A DNA stretch of 64,000 nt from JASHVB01 sp035508435. GTDB lineage: Bacteria > Pseudomonadota > Alphaproteobacteria > Acetobacterales > Acetobacteraceae. The position numbers and the translations under genes are program-made. Location: contig DATJNA010000125.1 of assembly GCA_035508435.1 (NCBI GenBank), positions 1 through 64,000 on the forward strand. The letters run 5' to 3'. Below the pieces are notes generated by a model. That model ran no database searches. It had not been told where the DNA came from and saw nothing but the letters and a program-made list of their open reading frames with translations. The stretch's first letter is position 1; the number at the start of each line of letters is the position of its first letter. Below are positions 27,144 through 36,909 of the stretch, piece after piece.

Positions 27144-28818
27144 GCGCCGGAGGCGGCGAGACGCCGGCGGCTGCCGGGCGATGTCGCGGCGCGCTCCAGT
27201 GCGGCCGGTAGGTCGCCAGTATCTCTCGAAGAATCCGCCGCCGGATCGCCTTGTTCGTCGTCCCCGGTTCGCTCCACCACCAGCCGTCGCGCCCCATGGC
27301 CCGTGCCGCAGCGACAAACCGCTCCGCCACCACGGCGAAGTCCGCGGCGCTGTAGTTCAGGCTGAAAATCAGCCGGCCGGTGCCGACCCAGCTCAATGCA
27401 ATACCTTCGGCGCGCAGATAATATTGCAGCATCCAGTTGTAGCGCGACGGCCGCGTGTAGCACACGGTCCAGATCGTCGAGATATTGGCGACCCGCACCG
27501 GCAGCCCTTCCTGCTCCAGGCGGTGGTTCAGCATCGCCGCGCGGCCGTTCCAGCATTCATCCAGGTCTTCATAAAGACTCTGGATCTCCGGCGATGCGAA
27601 CCGGTGCAGGAACACGTTCATCGCGCCCATGACATACGGATGCGAATTGAACGTGCCACGGGCGAGGCAAATGTCGGCCGGACGGTCGTCGCGGTAGCGC
27701 TTCATGAACTCGTGCCGCCCGCACAGCACGCCAACCGGAAAACCGCCTCCAAGCGTCTTGCCATAGGTGACGAGATCGGGCCGCACGCCGAAATACTCGG
27801 CCGCGCCGCCCGGGGCGAGGCGGAATCCGACGAACACCTCATCGAAAATCAGCACGATTCTACGCTCGGTGCAGACCTTGCGGAGCTGTTGCAGCCAGGC
27901 CGTATAGGCCGGCCGATCAAAGCCCGCGGTCCGGCCGCTATCCACCAGCGAAGAATCGGCCGGCGCGGCGCGGTTCGGATGCAAGGCCTGCAGCGGATTC
28001 ACCAGCACGCAAGCGATGTCGCGCCGGGTGCGCAACACGCGGAGCGTAAGCTCCGACATTTCCGCCAAGGTGTAGGTGGCACGCGGCGGCAGGGGATTCC
28101 CCACGCCAGGCTGTACGTCGCCCCACCAGCCGTGATAGGCGCCGCTGAAGCGCACGACATGCGTGCGGTGCGTGTGGTAGCGCGCGAGTTGCACCGCCTG
28201 CATCACCGCTTCGGTGCCGGACATATGGAACGACACCTCATCCATGCCCGAGATCTGCCGCAACCGCTCGACGTTATAAGCGATCACCGGATGATAGGAG
28301 CCCAGAACCGGCCCGAGGTCGGCGACCAGTGCGGAACCCTCCGCCATGCAGCTCTTGTAAAAGTCGTAGCCGAGCAAGTTGACACCGTAGGAGCCGGTGA
28401 GGTCGTAAAGCGAGTTGCCGTCGAGGTCGGTGAAGGTGATGCCGTTCGAAGCCCCGACAATCGAGCCGGCGGACAGCGACTGGCGCACGACCCGGCTGTA
28501 TTGGAACGGCACGCGATAGGCATGGGTCAATTGCAGGTCGGACGCGCCAGCGCGAACCTGGGCAGTCGCGGCGCTGGTCCGGGCGAACTTGTCGCGGTAC
28601 AGCGCTGCCAGTCGCTGGAACCCCTCGCGCCGCCTGACCGCGACTTGCTCGGGCGGATCGTCCGAACGGAAGAATCGATCGTCGTCATATTCGTAGAACG
28701 GAATCAGCGCGGCGACGCGACGCGCCAGCCGGGCATGCCCGGTCAACGACGGGTGCTTTGCCCGGGACAGTTCGAGTCGCTGGTGCACGCGGCCCAGCAC
28801 GGGAATCGGTATCGTCAC
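27136..28818 (-). CDS. Class III PLP-dependent aminotransferase with N-terminal extension
   Basis: 560 residues; glutamate-1-semialdehyde aminomutase-type enzymes are about 430. A 100-residue N-terminal extension (LARRVAALIPFYEYDDDRFF ...) precedes the fold. HMSGTEAVMQAVQLAR, FSGAYHGWWG, LIFDEVFVGFRLAPGG and VTYGKTLGGGFPVGVL, with the Schiff-base Lys, are intact, so it is likely active. The start is GTG. It is divergent from the phosphatidylserine decarboxylase gene (105 bp) and convergent with the unknown membrane protein. The substrate is unknown; the setting suggests an amino group on a lipid or lipid precursor, which is inference. It is not a normal hemL, which would lack the extension. 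Confidence 0.85.
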   Translation of the reverse strand: MTIPIPVLGRVHQRLELSRAKHPSLTGHARLARRVAALIPFYEYDDDRFFRSDDPPEQVAVRRREGFQRLAALYRDKFARTSAATAQVRAGASDLQLTHAYRVPFQYSRVVRQSLSAGSIVGASNGITFTDLDGNSLYDLTGSYGVNLLGYDFYKSCMAEGSALVADLGPVLGSYHPVIAYNVERLRQISGMDEVSFHMSGTEAVMQAVQLARYHTHRTHVVRFSGAYHGWWGDVQPGVGNPLPPRATYTLAEMSELTLRVLRTRRDIACVLVNPLQALHPNRAAPADSSLVDSGRTAGFDRPAYTAWLQQLRKVCTERRIVLIFDEVFVGFRLAPGGAAEYFGVRPDLVTYGKTLGGGFPVGVLCGRHEFMKRYRDDRPADICLARGTFNSHPYVMGAMNVFLHRFASPEIQSLYEDLDECWNGRAAMLNHRLEQEGLPVRVANISTIWTVCYTRPSRYNWMLQYYLRAEGIALSWVGTGRLIFSLNYSAADFAVVAERFVAAARAMGRDGWWWSEPGTTNKAIRRRILREILATYRPHWSAPRHRPAAAGVSPPPAPR

Positions 28819-28923
28819 GCCGGTAACCTAAATGGCTGCCGGCGTCAGTTGCGTGTCAGTTGTGTGATACCCATGCCCGACCGGGCAGGCATTTGAGGCT
28901 TTCCGCGGCGACATGACCGGCAA

Positions 28924-29841
28924 ATGACCGCCCTCCGCACCGCGATTGCGAGAATTACCCAGCAGGAGGACCTGAACTTCCTGCTGACCAATCGCATCCC
29001 GCGCCGCCTCGCAACCCGCTTCTTCGGTTGGTTCAGCGGCATCGAGAACCCGCTGGTCTGCCGCCTCTCCATCGCCGTGTGGCGTCTGTTCTCGGAGCTT
29101 GATCTAAGCGAAGCACGTGCCACGCGCTTTCGTAGTCTGCACGAGTGCTTCGTGCGTCAGTTGAAGGACGGCGCACGTCTGTTCGACAGCGATTCGAACA
29201 TCTTGGTCAGTCCCTGCGATGCGATCGTCGGGGCATCCGGCCAGGTGCAGGCCGGCCAGGTGCTGCAGATCAAGGGCCTCCCCTATCGCTTGCATGACCT
29301 GTTTGGCAGCGAGAGCGATGCCGCGCGCTTGCAAAATGGCTGCTACGCAACGCTGCGGCTGACCTCGGCGATGTACCACCATTTCCACGCCCCACATGAT
29401 TGCCGCGTGGATTCCGTTACCTACATTTCAGGCGATACCTGGAACGTCAATCCGATCGCTCTCAAACGGATTGAAAATCTGTTCTGCAAAAACGAGCGCG
29501 CCGTGATCCGCACCACCCTGTCGGACTCCGGCCACGCGGTCACGCTGGTGCCCGTCGCCGCAATCCTGGTCGCCGGCATTCGCCTGAACTTCCTGGACAC
29601 GCGCTACGCCCTGCGCCGCGGCGGCCCGCGTACCATCCCGTGCCATCGCGCGTTGCGCAAAGGCGATGCAATGGGCTGGTTCGAGCATGGCTCGACGATC
29701 GTGGTGTTCGCGCCGAGCGGCTTCACGTTGCACGAGAATATTCGCGAGGGCGCCCTGATCCGCGCCGGCCAGCCGCTGATGCGGCTGCCGCAGGCGGCGG
29801 GTTGCGACACACCCCCGGTCGGGCCGGCGACGATCGAGTGA
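28924..29841 (+). CDS. psd: Phosphatidylserine decarboxylase
   Basis: 305-residue proenzyme that self-cleaves to form a pyruvoyl group and converts phosphatidylserine to phosphatidylethanolamine at the inner membrane. The cleavage motif is G256-S257-T258 in WFEHGSTIVVF. The catalytic Asp is D99 in SPCDAIVG, and His residues lie in MYHHFHAPHD (152-155), matching the E. coli-type enzyme in order. Length is close to the 320 residues of E. coli Psd and longer than the short alphaproteobacterial form of about 230. The stop codon lies inside the first copy of a 24-bp tandem repeat. No pssA gene is nearby. Confidence 0.9.
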   Translation: MTALRTAIARITQQEDLNFLLTNRIPRRLATRFFGWFSGIENPLVCRLSIAVWRLFSELDLSEARATRFRSLHECFVRQLKDGARLFDSDSNILVSPCDAIVGASGQVQAGQVLQIKGLPYRLHDLFGSESDAARLQNGCYATLRLTSAMYHHFHAPHDCRVDSVTYISGDTWNVNPIALKRIENLFCKNERAVIRTTLSDSGHAVTLVPVAAILVAGIRLNFLDTRYALRRGGPRTIPCHRALRKGDAMGWFEHGSTIVVFAPSGFTLHENIREGALIRAGQPLMRLPQAAGCDTPPVGPATIE

Positions 29842-29876
29842 TCCGGCCGCCGGACGATCGAGTGATCCGGCCGCCG
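29829..29876. repeat. 24-bp tandem duplication at the end of psd
   Basis: GACGATCGAGTGATCCGGCC followed by GCCG occurs twice in direct succession, with a third degenerate partial copy (ATCGATCCGGCCGCG) after. The psd stop codon TGA is inside copy one and is duplicated in copy two, so the duplication is probably younger than the gene end. Confidence 0.9.
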
Positions 29877-29902
29877 ATCGATCCGGCCGCGTCGGCGACA
29901 CT

Positions 29903-29948
29903 GTACGGGCATTGCTACGTGCAGGGTACGGGCATTGCTACGTGCAGG
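29903..29948. repeat. 23-bp tandem duplication
   Basis: GTACGGGCATTGCTACGTGC followed by AGG, two perfect copies, in the 270-bp gap between psd and infC. The rest of that gap contains no recognisable gene. In particular, rpmI and rplT, which usually follow infC, are not here. Confidence 0.9.
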
Positions 29949-30111
29949 CGCCGCTGCCCAGGGCTCGCTGCGGACGTGCAAGCGTGATGCTGCGGCAGAC
30001 GTGCATGCGGCATGCTACAGCGAGACTCAGACGGCGACGCGACCGCCCCGCGCGACGCCCGGACCATCCCGGCCGTCGCGGCAATGCCATGCGGGGATCG
30101 GGGCGGCCGCC

Positions 30112-30648
30112 TTAGCGCGGCGACAGCACCATCACCATCTGCCGGTTTTCCATCCGCGGCATTTGCTCCACCTTGGACGTCGGGTCCATCTCGGCGCGGA
30201 TCCGCTCGAGCACCTTCACGCCAAGATCCTGGTGGGCCATCTCACGGCCGCGGAAACGCAGCGTCACCTTGACCTTGTCCCCCTCCTCGATGAACGACTT
30301 CATGGCGCGCATCTTCACCTGATAGTCGTTCTCGTCGATGTTCGGGCGGACCTTGATCTCCTTGATCTCGATGACCTTCTGCTTCTTCCTGGCTTCGTTT
30401 CGCTTCTTCTGTTGTTCGTATTTGTACTTGCCGTAGTCGAGAATCTTGACCACGGGAGGCTCGGCATTCGGGCTGATCTCCAGCAGATCGAGCCCGACGG
30501 AATAGGCGCGCTGCTGTGCTTCACGCGCGCTCATCACTCCGGCCATTTCGCCTTTGTCGTCGATCAGACGCACCTGGGGGGAACGGATCTCCTCGTTGAC
30601 GCGGGGCCCGCCGCGGGTTGGCGGCGCGGGCATGGGGGGGCGAGCTAT
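30112..30648 (-). CDS. infC: Translation initiation factor IF-3, apparent AUA start
   Basis: 178 residues. It binds the 30S subunit and checks initiator codon pairing. VNEEIRSPQVRLIDDKGEM, AYSVGLDLLEISPNAEPPVV and the basic linker KYEQQKKRNEARKKQK join the N- and C-domains; VTLRFRGREMAHQDLG ends it. An ATG exists five codons further in, but it lies 21 bases from the only ribosome-binding site. AGGAG at 30655-30659 is six bases from an in-frame ATA, giving an N terminus of (M)ARPPMPAPPTRG. IF-3 genes commonly use a poor start codon such as AUU to let the factor limit its own synthesis. It follows thrS on the same strand (81 bp), the usual order. Confidence 0.92.
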   Translation of the reverse strand: MARPPMPAPPTRGGPRVNEEIRSPQVRLIDDKGEMAGVMSAREAQQRAYSVGLDLLEISPNAEPPVVKILDYGKYKYEQQKKRNEARKKQKVIEIKEIKVRPNIDENDYQVKMRAMKSFIEEGDKVKVTLRFRGREMAHQDLGVKVLERIRAEMDPTSKVEQMPRMENRQMVMVLSPR

Positions 30649-30652
30649 GGGT

Positions 30653-30659
30653 CTCTCCT
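30653..30659 (-). promoter_or_regulatory. Ribosome-binding site that decides the infC start
   Basis: AGGAGAG on the minus strand, with six bases between AGGAG and ATA (30646-30648), and 21 bases to the first ATG. The run of seven C between ATA and ATG cannot act as a ribosome-binding site. This spacing is the reason for choosing the AUA start. Confidence 0.7.
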
Positions 30660-30729
30660 GTGTCTGTTACGGGCTACAGTCGGCCGGGGCCGGACCGGCC
30701 GCCAGTCTGGCCGATCATTCCGACCGGAA

Positions 30730-32679
30730 TCAAGCTGCCTCAACCTTGGTTGCTGCTCCCTTAAGATCGGGAGGGGTTGCCTCCGCCGCAAGCCGGTTCA
30801 CCGCCTCGGCCAGCGGTAAAACCTCCTGCGCCGCCCCGCCCAGCCGTCGCAGCGCCACGGTGCGGTTCTCCGCCTCCTTGCGGCCGACCACCGCCAGCAC
30901 CGGGACATGCGTCAGGCTGTGGTCCCGCACCTTGGCGTTGATCTTCTGGTTGCTGAGGTCGAGCTGCGCCGCGATTCCCGCCCGGTTGAACGCCGCCGCC
31001 ACCTCACGTGCATAGTGATCCGCGTCGGACACGATCGTTGCGACCACCACCGGCACCGGTGCGAGCCAAAGCGGGAAGCGGCCGGCGTAATGCTCTATCG
31101 TCACACCCAGGAATCGTTCGAAGCTGCCCAGGATGGCCCGGTGCAACATCACGGGAACACGGCGGCTGCCGTCCTCCGCCACGTATGCGGCGCCCAGCCG
31201 TTCCGGCAGGAAATAATCCACCTGCAGCGTGCCGCACTGCCAGTCACGGCCGATCGCATCGCGCAGCACGAATTCCAGCTTGGGACCGTAGAACGCGCCT
31301 TCCCCCGGGTTCAGCGTGTACTCCACGCCGGCGATGGCGCAGGCCTCCTTCAGCGCGGCCTCGGCCTTGTCCCACATCGCGTCGGAGCCGATGCGCGGCG
31401 TCGGGCGGTCGGAGAACTTCACCCGGAACTCCGGATAGCCGAAGTCGCGGTAGATCGACCCGAGCAGATCGACGAAATGCACCGTTTCCGAGGCGATCTG
31501 ATCATCGGTGCAGAAGATGTGCGCGTCGTCCTGGGTGAAGGCGCGCACCCGCATGATGCCGTGCAGCGCGCCGGACGGCTCATAGCGGTGGCAGGCGCCG
31601 AATTCCGCGATCCGCATCGGCAGTTCGCGGTAGCTGCGGATGCCCTGGTTGAAGATCTGCACATGGCACGGGCAGTTCATCGGCTTGACGGCAAGCACTT
31701 TCTCCTCGTCCACCACCTCGGCGATGAACATGTGCTGGCGGTAGTTCTCCCAGTGGCCCGACTTCTCCCAGAACACGCGGTCCAGGAGCTGCGGTGTCTT
31801 CACTTCCAGGTAGCCCGCGTTGTCCAGGCGGCGGCGCATGTAGGCTTCGGCGGTGCGGAACAGTTTCCAGCCGTTCGGGTGCCAGAATATGCTGCCGGCG
31901 GCTTCCTCCTGGAGATGGAACAAGTCCATTTCCTTGCCGATCCGTCGGTGGTCGCGGCGTTCCGCTTCCTCGAGCTGGTGCAGATGCGCGTCCAGCTCCT
32001 TCTGGTCGCGCCAGGCGGTGCCGTAGATGCGTGACAGCATGGCATTGCGGTGGTCGCCGCGCCAATACGCGCCTGCGGTCTTCATCAGCTTGAACGCGGT
32101 GCCGACGTCGGCGGTGGAGCGCATGTGCGGGCCACGGCACAGGTCCACCCAGCCGCCCTGGGTATAGAGACTGATCGTCTCGTCGCGCGGCAGGTCCTGG
32201 ATCAGCTCGGCCTTGTACTTCTCGCCCTTGTCGTCGAAGAAGCGGATGGCGTCCTCGCGATCCATCACCGACCGCACGAAGGGGGCGCCGCGCGCGACGA
32301 TCTCTTTCATTTTCGCTTCGATGGCGGGGAAGTCGTCCGGGGTGAACGGCTCATTGCGGGCAAAGTCGTAGTAGAAGCCGTTCTCGATCGCGGGGCCTAT
32401 GGTCACCTGGGTCCCAGGGTAGAGTTCCTGCACCGCCTCGGCGAGCACGTGGGCGGCGTCGTGGCGGATCAGTTCCAGCGCTTCGGGATCGCGGCGGGTG
32501 ACGAACACCAGGTTGGCGTCATGATCGATCCGGGTCGCGAGATCGACCGTCCTGCCGTTCAGCTTCATGGCCAGCGCGGCGCGGGCGAGGCCAGGACCGA
32601 TCGCCTCCGCCACCGTCGTGCCCGTCACCGGCGCATCGAAGCGGCGCACGGAACCGTCGGGCAGGGTGATGGCGGGCAT
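30730..32679 (-). CDS. thrS: Threonyl-tRNA synthetase
   Basis: 649 residues, full length. It has an N-terminal TGS domain (ITLPDGSVRRFDAPVTGTT), an editing domain with HDAAHVLAEAVQELYPG and QGGWVDLCRGPHMRST, a class II catalytic core with MNCPCHVQIFNQGIRSYREL (zinc Cys) and PSGALHGIMRVRAFTQDDAH, and the anticodon-binding domain (WLAPVPVVVATIVSDADHYA). It charges tRNA-Thr. The ATG start is in the standard position two residues before the TGS strand. First gene of thrS-infC. Confidence 0.97.
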   Translation of the reverse strand: MPAITLPDGSVRRFDAPVTGTTVAEAIGPGLARAALAMKLNGRTVDLATRIDHDANLVFVTRRDPEALELIRHDAAHVLAEAVQELYPGTQVTIGPAIENGFYYDFARNEPFTPDDFPAIEAKMKEIVARGAPFVRSVMDREDAIRFFDDKGEKYKAELIQDLPRDETISLYTQGGWVDLCRGPHMRSTADVGTAFKLMKTAGAYWRGDHRNAMLSRIYGTAWRDQKELDAHLHQLEEAERRDHRRIGKEMDLFHLQEEAAGSIFWHPNGWKLFRTAEAYMRRRLDNAGYLEVKTPQLLDRVFWEKSGHWENYRQHMFIAEVVDEEKVLAVKPMNCPCHVQIFNQGIRSYRELPMRIAEFGACHRYEPSGALHGIMRVRAFTQDDAHIFCTDDQIASETVHFVDLLGSIYRDFGYPEFRVKFSDRPTPRIGSDAMWDKAEAALKEACAIAGVEYTLNPGEGAFYGPKLEFVLRDAIGRDWQCGTLQVDYFLPERLGAAYVAEDGSRRVPVMLHRAILGSFERFLGVTIEHYAGRFPLWLAPVPVVVATIVSDADHYAREVAAAFNRAGIAAQLDLSNQKINAKVRDHSLTHVPVLAVVGRKEAENRTVALRRLGGAAQEVLPLAEAVNRLAAEATPPDLKGAATKVEAA

Positions 32680-32771
32680 GGGTCAGGGCTCCTCCGTTCA
32701 GGGGATGGTGGGGCGGAGTCTATGGCGGCAACCAGGGTGGGAGTGCAACCCCCGAGTGTGATGAGCAACCA

Positions 32772-32920
32772 ATGGCCGCTCATTTTGGTCAACGCCAGCA
32801 TGGTGCCGATGATCGTGATCGCGTTGTGACAGCCTCGGCCTGAGCTTCCGGCATGCCGGCAGCGGTCAGAGTGTTCACGAAGGCCTGGGTGTCGAGCGTC
32901 ATAAGCGTCATATCGGACAT
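32772..32920 (-). pseudogene. Remnant of a DUF1640-like coiled-coil membrane protein
   Basis: The reading frame starting at 32920 gives MSDMTLMTLDTQAFVNTLTA then AGMPEAQAEAVT, the N terminus of DUF1640 proteins. After about 30 residues the frame shifts; the next frame gives NAITIIGTMLALTKMSGH, which matches the C-terminal membrane anchor of the same family. Intact members have roughly 80-150 coiled-coil residues between these two parts. An internal deletion plus a frameshift therefore seems to have removed the middle. The rest of the gap from 32680 to 33097 holds nothing recognisable. Confidence 0.55.
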
Positions 32921-33097
32921 GAATATACCCACCGGTTGCGATGCCCGTCGGCGGCCGAGCGCGCCGGCGCCGCATGGTGCCCGGAAAGCCTGTTGCGACG
33001 GATGGATCCGAGTTGGATCAACCTGATGGCACGCAACAATGAACGAGACGTTACCGGTGACCTTCAATCCATTTGTGAATGTTCAACTGGCTGGCCG

Positions 33098-34744
<1,647 letters not shown>

Positions 34745-34769
34745 GCAGAAATATCCTGTGGGAGGAAGG

Positions 34770-35300
34770 TCATTCTTTCGGCGGCGACCGCCGGCGGAAC
34801 GCATCCAGGCTGACCACCTGCGGCGCCTCCGCCGGCTTGTCCGACCCGACGTCCGCGTCCGCCGCGGTCTCCGGCGCCGGCACCAGCGCGACCGGTTGTT
34901 CCGCCGGCGCCTCCGGCAGCGCAACGTGGAAACGCAGGCCGTAGCGCACATGCGGATCGGCGAAGCCGATCACCGCGTCGAGTGGGATAACCAGCGTCGC
35001 CGGCACCTGGCCGAACGACAGGCCGACGCTGATCAGTCCGGCCTCACGATCCATCTTAAGGTCCCAGAACTGGTGCTGCAGGACAATCGTCATTTCCTGC
35101 GGGTATTTCGCACGCAGACGCGGCGGGATCACCACGCCGGGATGATCGGTGCGGAAGGTCACATAGAAATGGTGGTTGCCCGGCAGTCCGTTCGCCGCAA
35201 CATGCGTGATGGCCTGCGCCACCACCTGACGCAGCGCCGTCTCCGTCCATTGCTCGTACGGTAGCAGACTCTCCGGTCGCTGCTCCTGATCGTCTTCCAT
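34770..35300 (-). CDS. sspB: SspB-like ClpXP adaptor, alpha type
   Basis: 176 residues. It tethers ssrA-tagged and other substrates to the ClpXP protease. LPYEQWTETALRQVVAQAI and HHFYVTFRTDHPGVVIPPRL, ending in LSFGQVPATLVIPLDAV, are the alphaproteobacterial SspB substrate-binding domain. A flexible Ala/Pro-rich linker follows. The last residues VVSLDAFRRRSP are the XB peptide that docks on ClpX. The start ATG follows GGTCCTGG and is the first conserved Met. It is followed by the fumarase gene at 25 bp, so they are probably one transcript. Confidence 0.93.
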   Translation of the reverse strand: MEDDQEQRPESLLPYEQWTETALRQVVAQAITHVAANGLPGNHHFYVTFRTDHPGVVIPPRLRAKYPQEMTIVLQHQFWDLKMDREAGLISVGLSFGQVPATLVIPLDAVIGFADPHVRYGLRFHVALPEAPAEQPVALVPAPETAADADVGSDKPAEAPQVVSLDAFRRRSPPKE

Positions 35301-35490
35301 CCAGGACCTCGCTTCCAGCGCACAAATAGCGCGGGGCGGGCAACGGGGCAAAGCGTCGCGCCGGCGATCAGCCAGGGCTCCGAGCCACAACCGCCCATCC
35401 CGGCCTGCCCGGCTTCCCACAGGAACTCGATCACGGCCCGGTCAGCGTGTCGGCCTTCGGCACCGTGGCAACGTTGGCATCGCGACGTGT

Positions 35491-35630
35491 TGGCGCGGAC
35501 CGCGAGCGAAGTATGGCGGGACGAGGCAGCCTCCGTCGAAGCGGCGCCCGAACCGCGCGCACGCTCCTCTGACCGAGGTTGCTTCGCCTCTGTGGGCCTC
35601 GCAATGACATGTGGCCCGCGCAATGACATG
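35491..35630. repeat. Dispersed palindromic repeat, copy 4
   Basis: Left part GGCGCGGACCGCGAGCGAAG and GGGACGAGGCAGCCTCCGTC; right part GACCGAGGTTGCTTCGCCTC and GCCTCGCAATGACATG, with an extra GCGCAATGACATG after it. The left end is more decayed than in other copies. It occupies most of the 420-bp gap between sspB and the monooxygenase gene; no gene is seen in that gap. Confidence 0.75.
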
Positions 35631-35684
35631 TGCCGCGGCCCGGTCGTGCGGTGCGGCTCACACCCTACCGCCGGACGACACCCT

Positions 35685-35720
35685 ACTGATCAGCCAGGCG
35701 ACACTGATCAGCCAGGCGAC
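35685..35720. repeat. 18-bp perfect tandem duplication
   Basis: ACTGATCAGCCAGGCGAC occurs twice with no gap, immediately before the 3' end of the monooxygenase gene (35724). Flanking CACCCTACT and GCCCTACTC suggest a longer ancestral unit. Confidence 0.9.
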
Positions 35721-35723
35721 GCC

Positions 35724-36770
35724 CTACTCCGCCGCGCGTGCCGGCACTTGCTCCGACAGCATCGGCATGACCTCACGAGCGAAACGGCGCAGGCTGCGAC
35801 GGCCGCGCTCACCGCCACCGGAGCCGCCGCCATTGATCAGCACGTAACCGGCGCCGACCTTTTGCAGCGCTTCCAGCTTGCGAGCGATTTGCTCCGGGTT
35901 GCCATAGATCGCGCTGTTCACGTTGACCGCCTGCGGGTCGCCGCTGGCACGGTCGGGGCCGCCATGCACACTGCCGTCCGGGCGGGTCGCCAGCTTCAAC
36001 TGCCGCAGGCGATTATGCAGCCGGCGCTCCAGCGCCTCGTCGCGCTCGGCGTCGCTGTCGGCAACGAAGAACGCCCGGGTAATGCCGACCTGCATCGGAT
36101 CGAAGCGCCGGCCGGCGGCTTCAGTCGCCGATTTATAGATGGCGATGCTCTGTGCGACGTCCTCGGGTGATGCGTATTGTCCCAGCAGGAGATTGAAGCC
36201 CCGTTCGGCAACGTTGCGGATCGAGCGTTCGCTGCCTGCACCCATCCACACCGCGGGATGCGGCTTCTGCGCGGTGGGCGGTTCGACGATGATGTCGTCG
36301 AATTGCCAATATTTGCCGTGGTGAGAGAAGCGTTGTTCCGAGGTCCAGGCGCTCAGGATGACGGCGATGGCTTCCTCGAAGCGGGCGTCGGCTTCTTCCA
36401 TCGGCACGCAGAAGCCGGCGAATTCGTTATAGCGGTAGCCTTTGCCGATGCCGAAATCCAGCCTTCCACCGGACAGCAGATCCAGCGTCGCGGCTTGCTC
36501 TGCAAGCAGGACGGGATTGTGCCACGGCAGCACAATGACCGCGGTGCCGAGCCGCAGCGTGCGGGTGCGGGCACCGAGCCAGGTGAGCAGGTTGAGCGTC
36601 GCGGAAACCTGGCCGAAGCCGGTGAAATGATGCTCTACGACGAAGGTGCTGTGGAAGCCGAGCGCTTCGGCTTCGACGTTATATTCGATGAAGTCGCGGT
36701 AGCCCTCCGCGCTATCGAACTCGCCGCTGCCGCGCCGTGCCGCCGCGCTGCCGAACAATCCGAACCGCAT
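35724..36770 (-). CDS. LLM class (bacterial luciferase-like) flavin-dependent oxidoreductase
   Basis: 348 residues, one TIM-barrel domain that uses reduced FMN and oxygen. MRFGLFGSA is the barrel's first strand, and FVVEHHFTGFGQVSATLNLL, LRLGTAVIVLPWHNPVLLAE and GGRLDFGIGKGYRYNEF follow the luciferase/SsuD pattern. The start ATG was chosen because the first strand begins there; about 76 upstream in-frame codons have no family similarity. The C terminus (INGGGSGGGERGRRSLRRFA) carries a Gly-rich loop. The substrate is unknown; alkanesulfonate, long-chain or aromatic monooxygenation are all used in the class. The LysR gene lies upstream on the same strand. Confidence 0.88.
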   Translation of the reverse strand: MRFGLFGSAAARRGSGEFDSAEGYRDFIEYNVEAEALGFHSTFVVEHHFTGFGQVSATLNLLTWLGARTRTLRLGTAVIVLPWHNPVLLAEQAATLDLLSGGRLDFGIGKGYRYNEFAGFCVPMEEADARFEEAIAVILSAWTSEQRFSHHGKYWQFDDIIVEPPTAQKPHPAVWMGAGSERSIRNVAERGFNLLLGQYASPEDVAQSIAIYKSATEAAGRRFDPMQVGITRAFFVADSDAERDEALERRLHNRLRQLKLATRPDGSVHGGPDRASGDPQAVNVNSAIYGNPEQIARKLEALQKVGAGYVLINGGGSGGGERGRRSLRRFAREVMPMLSEQVPARAAE

Positions 36771-36909
36771 GCTGGTGCTCTCCCGGAGTCCCCACGTTGG
36801 GGTGGATGTTAGCCAGAGTGTGGGGATGTTCCAAATGCCGGTTTTCGATCGACGGCATAGCGAGCAGGTATGCCCACCGACGGCATGGCGACCTGGAACG
36901 CATTGCGCC

